Made by a program: the position numbers and the translations under genes
Shown: positions 59,712 to 64,000 of the stretch, one piece after another
How positions within the stretch are numbered: the first letter of the stretch is position 1
Layout of the letters: every line of letters starts with the position of its first letter
Notes under the pieces: model-generated
Told to the model about the DNA's origin: nothing
Database searches by the model: none
What the model saw: only the letters and a program-made list of their open reading frames with translations
DNA from: Xenopus tropicalis
Taxonomy: Eukaryota; Chordata; Amphibia; Anura; Pipidae
Direction: 5' to 3'
NCBI RefSeq assembly: GCF_000004195.4
Contig: NC_030679.2
Location: 146,074,243 to 146,138,242, forward strand
Length of the DNA: 64,000 nt

Positions 59712-62700
59712 ATGGTTGTTTATATGCAAAGACTTCACTGGATTCTCCTCTGTACAGTGTGGGTTGTGTGCCCAATAACTATAACTATCAGCGAATGTTC
59801 TGCTTCCAGACAGAGTTGCAGCCTTCCCAGTGGGAGTATGAATGGATATATGAGCCGCCCAGGGGATATTATAATAGGGGGCACGTTTAGAGTTCATTGG
59901 GACAGAGTCTACAATGACCTTCATTACACAAGCAAACCCCCAGAATTTGAGTGTCAGAGGTAAGGAACTTGTCCTTTATGCCCTCCTACTTGTGCTACTG
60001 GTAGCGATGAGCGAATCTGTCCCGTTTTGCCATAAAATTTGCAAAACGTTAAGAAAATTTGCAAAATGGCGAAAATGCATTTGTCGCGTAATTTTTTTTT
60101 GTCGTCAACGTCTATTTTTTTTGTTGCCCGCATCAATTTTTTGTCGCCCGCGCTTTTTGACGCAACTGCGTTCTATTTTGATGCGACCGCACCAAAATTG
60201 ACGAGCAACAAAAAAAAAAATTTCCGCGCGATTAATTTTTCCACGCCAATGGCGAAATGCAGAAATTCACTGCGAATCCATGCCTGCCGAAAAAACGCTC
60301 AGCACTAATGACTTTTTTGACGCAACCATGACTTTTTTGACGCAACCATGACTTTTTTGACCCAACCATGACTTTTTTGACGCAACCACAACTTTTTTGA
60401 TGCAACTTTTTTCTCATTCTGTGAATTTTCTCACAGTGAATTTTTGCGCCCGTTTTACGAAAAACATTCGCCAATGGCAAAATACAGAATTTTGCAGCAA
60501 ATCCATACCCGGTGATATATTGTGCTCATCACTAGCTACTGCCAATAGAAGGAACCTAGTGGGTTCACTGAGTGTGAAGGTCATTGTTTATGTTTCTGTC
60601 GATAACTGAATGGATACTTAGGGGCAGATTTACTAATCCACGAATGGTCCGAAGGTGTCCGAATGCGGTTTTTCATAATGATTGGTATTTTTGTGACTTT
60701 TTCGTCGCCGTCACAACTTTTTCGTATGTTCCGCAACTTTTTAGTCACCATCGCGACTTTTTTGTGTATTTTACGCGACTTTTTCGACACCGCTGCGGAA
60801 AAATCGGATTGTTTTTTCCGCCATTTACAATCGTTCAATACGAAAAAATCGCGACGGCGCCGAAATAGTCATGCAAAATATGATAAAGTCGCGCCGGCGA
60901 CGAAAAAGTCGCGACAAATACGAAAAATCACAATGGCGATGAAAAAGTCGCAAAATTTTCGTTTACAATAAGATTTTTTTCCTTTCCTGGATTAGTAAAT
61001 CTGCCGCTTAACGGAATGTAAACTTTCCTTCCGTGTATTACACCATTGCTGTAACTTGACATATAGGTAGATTGGCTTATAGGTAAAGAGAACTAAAATC
61101 CAACAAAAATTGATGAAATATAAAATTCTGGAGATTCTGTCTCCACAAAAACATTAACAAAAGAGTCCAAATCGGAAATAGGAAACCTTTTCAATTTCCA
61201 ACGTTGAATGTATTTAGTTCTAGTCATCTTTACATCAACTTGGCGCCGCTGCCAACATTCGTTCATCCCCGGTTCACACACATTCAGTGAATGAAAAGCA
61301 TGTAATTTACCCATGGAGTTTAGTAGAGAGACACAAAAGAATCCTTCAAGTCTATGAAAGAACTAAGTGTAACAGAGCTCGGTGGGAAAGCAAACTGTGG
61401 GGCAGCTGAAGGAGCAACACTGAAAGAGACTGTAATATAATACTGTATAACGTAATATAATGTAACGTAATATAATATAACGTAATGTAATATAATATAA
61501 GAAATCCCATATTTACAGAAAGGATCCTTCCAGCTAGTGTGGCTGTGACTAATACAATAAAGGGATTCTTGTGAGGGGAATATACAGGGCAACTTTAGGT
61601 TATTAACAGCAACCATCTCAAAGGAGAATACAATAGGTGAACTTTAGTGATGAGTGAATCGGTCCCGTTTCACTTCGCCATAGAATTCGTGAAACGACAA
61701 GAAAATGTGCAAAAAAACTGCAAAACGCATTTGTCGCACAACTTTTTTGTCACCTGTGTCTTATTTTTGTCTCCAATTTTGGCGTGACCGTGCCCAATTT
61801 TGACACGACTGTGACCAATTTTGACGTGACCGCGCCCATTTGTAACGAGACCGCACCCAACTTGAGGCGACCGCAACTTTTTTGGACGCGTTCCGAATTT
61901 TTTCGGCTGCAAATTTTCATAGAAGTTTCGCTAAACAATTCGCCAATTGTGAAATGCGGAAATTCACTGCAAATCCATGCCTGGAGAAAAAATTTGCTCA
62001 TCCCTATTGAACTTATATGATTCTTTTCTTTTTTTGTCTTTGTAACTTTAGATTTTTATTGTTTTTTTGCGAGGTTAACAAGGCATATTTAGACATTTTA
62101 TACCATTGTTCATATATGTATCATCAGTAGTAGATAAACAACAAAGAACAAAAAAGTCAAAAAAAGGGGAAAAAAAAACAAAACAGTGATTTATATGGTT
62201 CTTTTCTAAACTGAAATTCAGTCCAAATTCATAGCAATAGTGAATCTGTCCCGTTGCGCTTCGGTGAAAAATTAACAAAACTGTGGAAACATTTGTGAAA
62301 AGCGGCTATCATGGGACTTTTTGATGCAACCGCAACTTTATTGACTTGACCATGATTTTTTCCCCACTCTGCGATTTTTTTTTCGTGGTGAATTATTGCG
62401 CCCGTTTTGTGAAAAAATCTATCAATGGCGAACCCATGCCTGCCGAAAAATTTTGCTCATCACTACAGAGCAATTATGACTGCTAGCTAGGGATGAGCAA
62501 ATCTGTCCCATTTTGTCAAAAAATTTGTGAAACAACAGTAAAAAATCTGTGAAACACATTTGACGCTCGACTATTTTGTCACGTACATCTTTTTTTTGTC
62601 ACCCGCGTCTATTTTTCCGTATCCACACCCAATTTTACATGACCGCAACTTTTTTGCTGCGCGACAAATTTTTCCGTGCTGAATTTTTGGAATTTTCCCG

Positions 62701-64000
62701 AATCAAATTGGCAATGGCAAAATGTGGAAATTTGCTGCGAATTCATACCTGGTGAAAAAATTCACTCAGCACTACTGCTAGTGGCAGAAGAATGCATTCA
62801 ACAGTGTTATGGAAAAACATTTCTGTGCTGGATTTTCTGAATTTTCCTGAAACAAATCGCCAGTGGCGAAATGCGGAAATTCACTGGGAATTCATACCTG
62901 GCGAAAAAAATTCACTTATCACTACTGCTAGCGGCAGAAGAAATGCATTCAACAGTGGAAAAGTCTGATACCAAAGGTTATTATGCCACAACAGGTGGCC
63001 CAGCCCTCAAGTCAGGGGGGCGGTGCCTGCAGCTGGACTCTAAACAATAACCCGGTAGATGTTGATAGTAGGTGATCAGACCTGCTTTAGATCTTTAACT
63101 CCATTGGTACCAGAATGAAGGGTAACATGAATTCCATCATGACATCCTTTTTGGACTACTAAGGGGGGGGCATAGGAAATCTAAATACACAGAATTTATT
63201 CTTTATCAAAAGAAACCTTAAATATAAGTTGTAGAGGGGCTGAGAGCTGACCAAAGATGGTGGAAGGTAGGGAAAGAGCAAACTATTGATTTGCCTCTTG
63301 GTTTGCACACTAGGTTTGCTATTGAACACTACCAGACCATGCACGCCATAACATTTGCAGTCAAGGAGATTAATGACGACCCTAAATTGCTGCCCAACAT
63401 TACCCTGGGCTTCCAGGTTTTTGACACTTGCAATACTTTGCGGCGAGCGGCACAAGGAACTCTTATAATGCTGTCGGGAGCACAGGAGATCATCCCCAAT
63501 TATAACTTTCTCTCAAAGGCGCCTCTTGCTGGGATTGTTGGTGATTCTGGATCAACGCGATCTATATTCATGGGTCAGATTTTAGGACTGTACCGATACC
63601 CACAGGTAAATAGAATTTATCTTTAAATAAAAGAAGAATTTGTGTTCTTCTCATGTTAAATATGTCACTGCTTTTTTGTTCCAGATCAGTTATTTTTCAA
63701 CCAATCCTGTTCTTAGTCAACGTGACTTGTTCCCTTCCTTTTTCCGTACCATACCAAGTGATGAGTTCCAAATGAGAGGTCTAGCCCAGCTGGTTTCTCA
63801 TTTTGGTTGGTCTTGGGTTGGTCTCTTGGCCAGCGATAATGATTATGGTCAGTCTGGACTCCATATTGTAAAGGAGGAAATAATTAAAGTTGGGGTTTGT
63901 GTGGCCTTTGCTGAGAATATTTTGACTGGTCTGCCCAACAGAAATGCGCCCTACCTTGCAAAAATCATTAAAAACTCAACTGCAAAGGCCGTAGTTGTTA
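59712..64000 (+). CDS. V2R-type family C GPCR, 5' part (receptor G, runs off the window)
   Basis: Exons: 59712-59959, 63314-63605, and 63685 to the window end (316 nt of exon 3, open throughout). The ATG at 59712 gives a signal peptide (MVVYMQRLHWILLCTVWVVC); 59724 is an alternative. A tiny upstream ORF (ATG 59684, stop 59693-59695) lies in the leader. The visible part is the first lobe of the Venus-flytrap domain with GDSGSTRS and SDNDYG. The cysteine present in all the sisters within TPNYxC is phenylalanine here (codon 63507-63509, IPNYNF). Intron 1 (3.35 kb) is filled with MITEs. The rest of the gene must be read beyond 64000 before it can be called functional. Confidence 0.85.
60002..60534. 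mobile_element. hAT-like MITE (TAGTGATGAGCGAA family), composite
   Basis: TAGCGATGAGCGAATC at the left, TGTGCTCATCACTA at the right, 8-bp flanks GCTACTGG (59994-60001) / GCTACTGC (60535-60542). An inner right end (CGCTCAGCACTA, about 60295-60306) and five TGACTTTTTTGACGCAACCA-type units after it suggest a duplicated right half. Confidence 0.75.
60620..61008. mobile_element. GGGGCAGATTTACTAATCC MITE
   Basis: Inverted ends GGGGCAGATTTACTAATCCA and GGATTAGTAAATCTGCCGC. The body alternates CGACTTTTT and AAAAGTCGCG motifs and can fold on itself; it has no coding potential. Confidence 0.7.
61436..61502. repeat. AATATAACGT simple repeat
   Basis: Irregular repeats of ATAACGTAATATAATGTAAC-like units. 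Confidence 0.8.
61645..62006. mobile_element. hAT-like MITE (TAGTGATGAGCGAA family)
   Basis: TAGTGATGAGTGAATC at the left, ATTTGCTCATCCCTA at the right, flanks GTGAACTT (61637-61644) / TTGAACTT (62007-62014). Confidence 0.8.
62238..62465. mobile_element. hAT-like MITE (TAGTGATGAGCGAA family)
   Basis: TAGTGAATCTGTCCC at the left (six bases of the terminus deleted), TTTTGCTCATCACTA at the right, flanks CATAGCAA (62230-62237) / CAGAGCAA (62466-62473). Confidence 0.75.
62488..62774. mobile_element. hAT-like MITE (TAGTGATGAGCGAA family)
   Basis: TAGGGATGAGCAAATC at the left, TTCACTCAGCACTA at the right, flanks CTGCTAGC (62480-62487) / CTGCTAGT (62775-62782). Confidence 0.8.
62775..62960. repeat. 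Duplicated MITE right end plus flank
   Basis: CTGCTAG(T/C)GGCAGAAGAA...TGCATTCAACAGTG occurs at 62775 and again near 62925. The right half of a TAGTGATGAGCGAA-family element, ending near 62924, lies between them. This suggests a local duplication that copied the MITE end together with host flank. Confidence 0.65.

Overview
The window is vertebrate nuclear DNA and almost certainly amphibian, most likely Xenopus. It is AT-rich and intron-bearing, and it is packed with short DNA transposons and CR1/L2-type LINE remnants of the kind that fill frog genomes. Its coding content is one head-to-tail cluster of family C G-protein-coupled receptors of the vomeronasal type-2 (V2R) class, all on the + strand. 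Frogs are known for very large V2R repertoires. Species and receptor names are inferred from content; no database search was possible.

Layout: (A) a 7TM last exon at 1017-1924; (B) a complete gene at 6500-14253; (C) a complete gene at 16398-22775; (D) a complete gene at 28457-36437; a V2R exon 3 relic at 38585-38700; (E) a complete gene at 39571-46171; an orphan broken 7TM exon at 47114-47884; (F) a complete gene at 48848-57074; and (G) a gene at 59712 that runs off the right edge. The five complete genes share one plan of six exons with intron phases 2,0,0,0,1. Exon 2 (292 nt), exon 4 (228 nt) and exon 5 (124 nt) have constant lengths, exon 3 is 810-822 nt and exon 6 is 899-911 nt, giving proteins of 859-878 residues. 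Exons 1-4 encode the signal peptide and Venus-flytrap ligand-binding domain, exon 5 plus the start of exon 6 the cysteine-rich linker, and the rest of exon 6 the seven membrane helices and a short tail. These should be chemosensory receptors of olfactory or vomeronasal neurons, probably for amino acids or peptides, since the family C amino-acid-binding landmarks are kept.

Each of the six visible first exons is preceded by the same small promoter: a TAAT-type site, a TCCCNNAGGCCT-like box and, 23-34 bases downstream of the start of that box, a TATA box 64-112 bases before the ATG. Within exon 6, blocks that are nearly identical between copies even at silent sites (linker, TM2-TM3, TM5-TM7) alternate with diverged blocks (TM1, TM4-ECL2, tail). 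The pattern includes the pseudogene and suggests gene conversion.

Introns and spacers are mostly mobile DNA. The dominant family is a hAT-like MITE with TAGTGATGAGCGAA termini and 8-bp target duplications, present about twenty times; several copies carry their own tandem-repeat core. One copy sits exactly at the stop codon of gene A. Also present are a second hAT-like family (CAGTGATCCCCAACC ends), a pair of minisatellite-bearing hAT-like elements, two CR1 LINE remnants, an L2-like remnant, fold-back elements with hammerhead-like cores, and a TA-flanked element with nine 112/113-bp repeats. I saw no tRNA, rRNA or CRISPR array and no non-receptor host gene.
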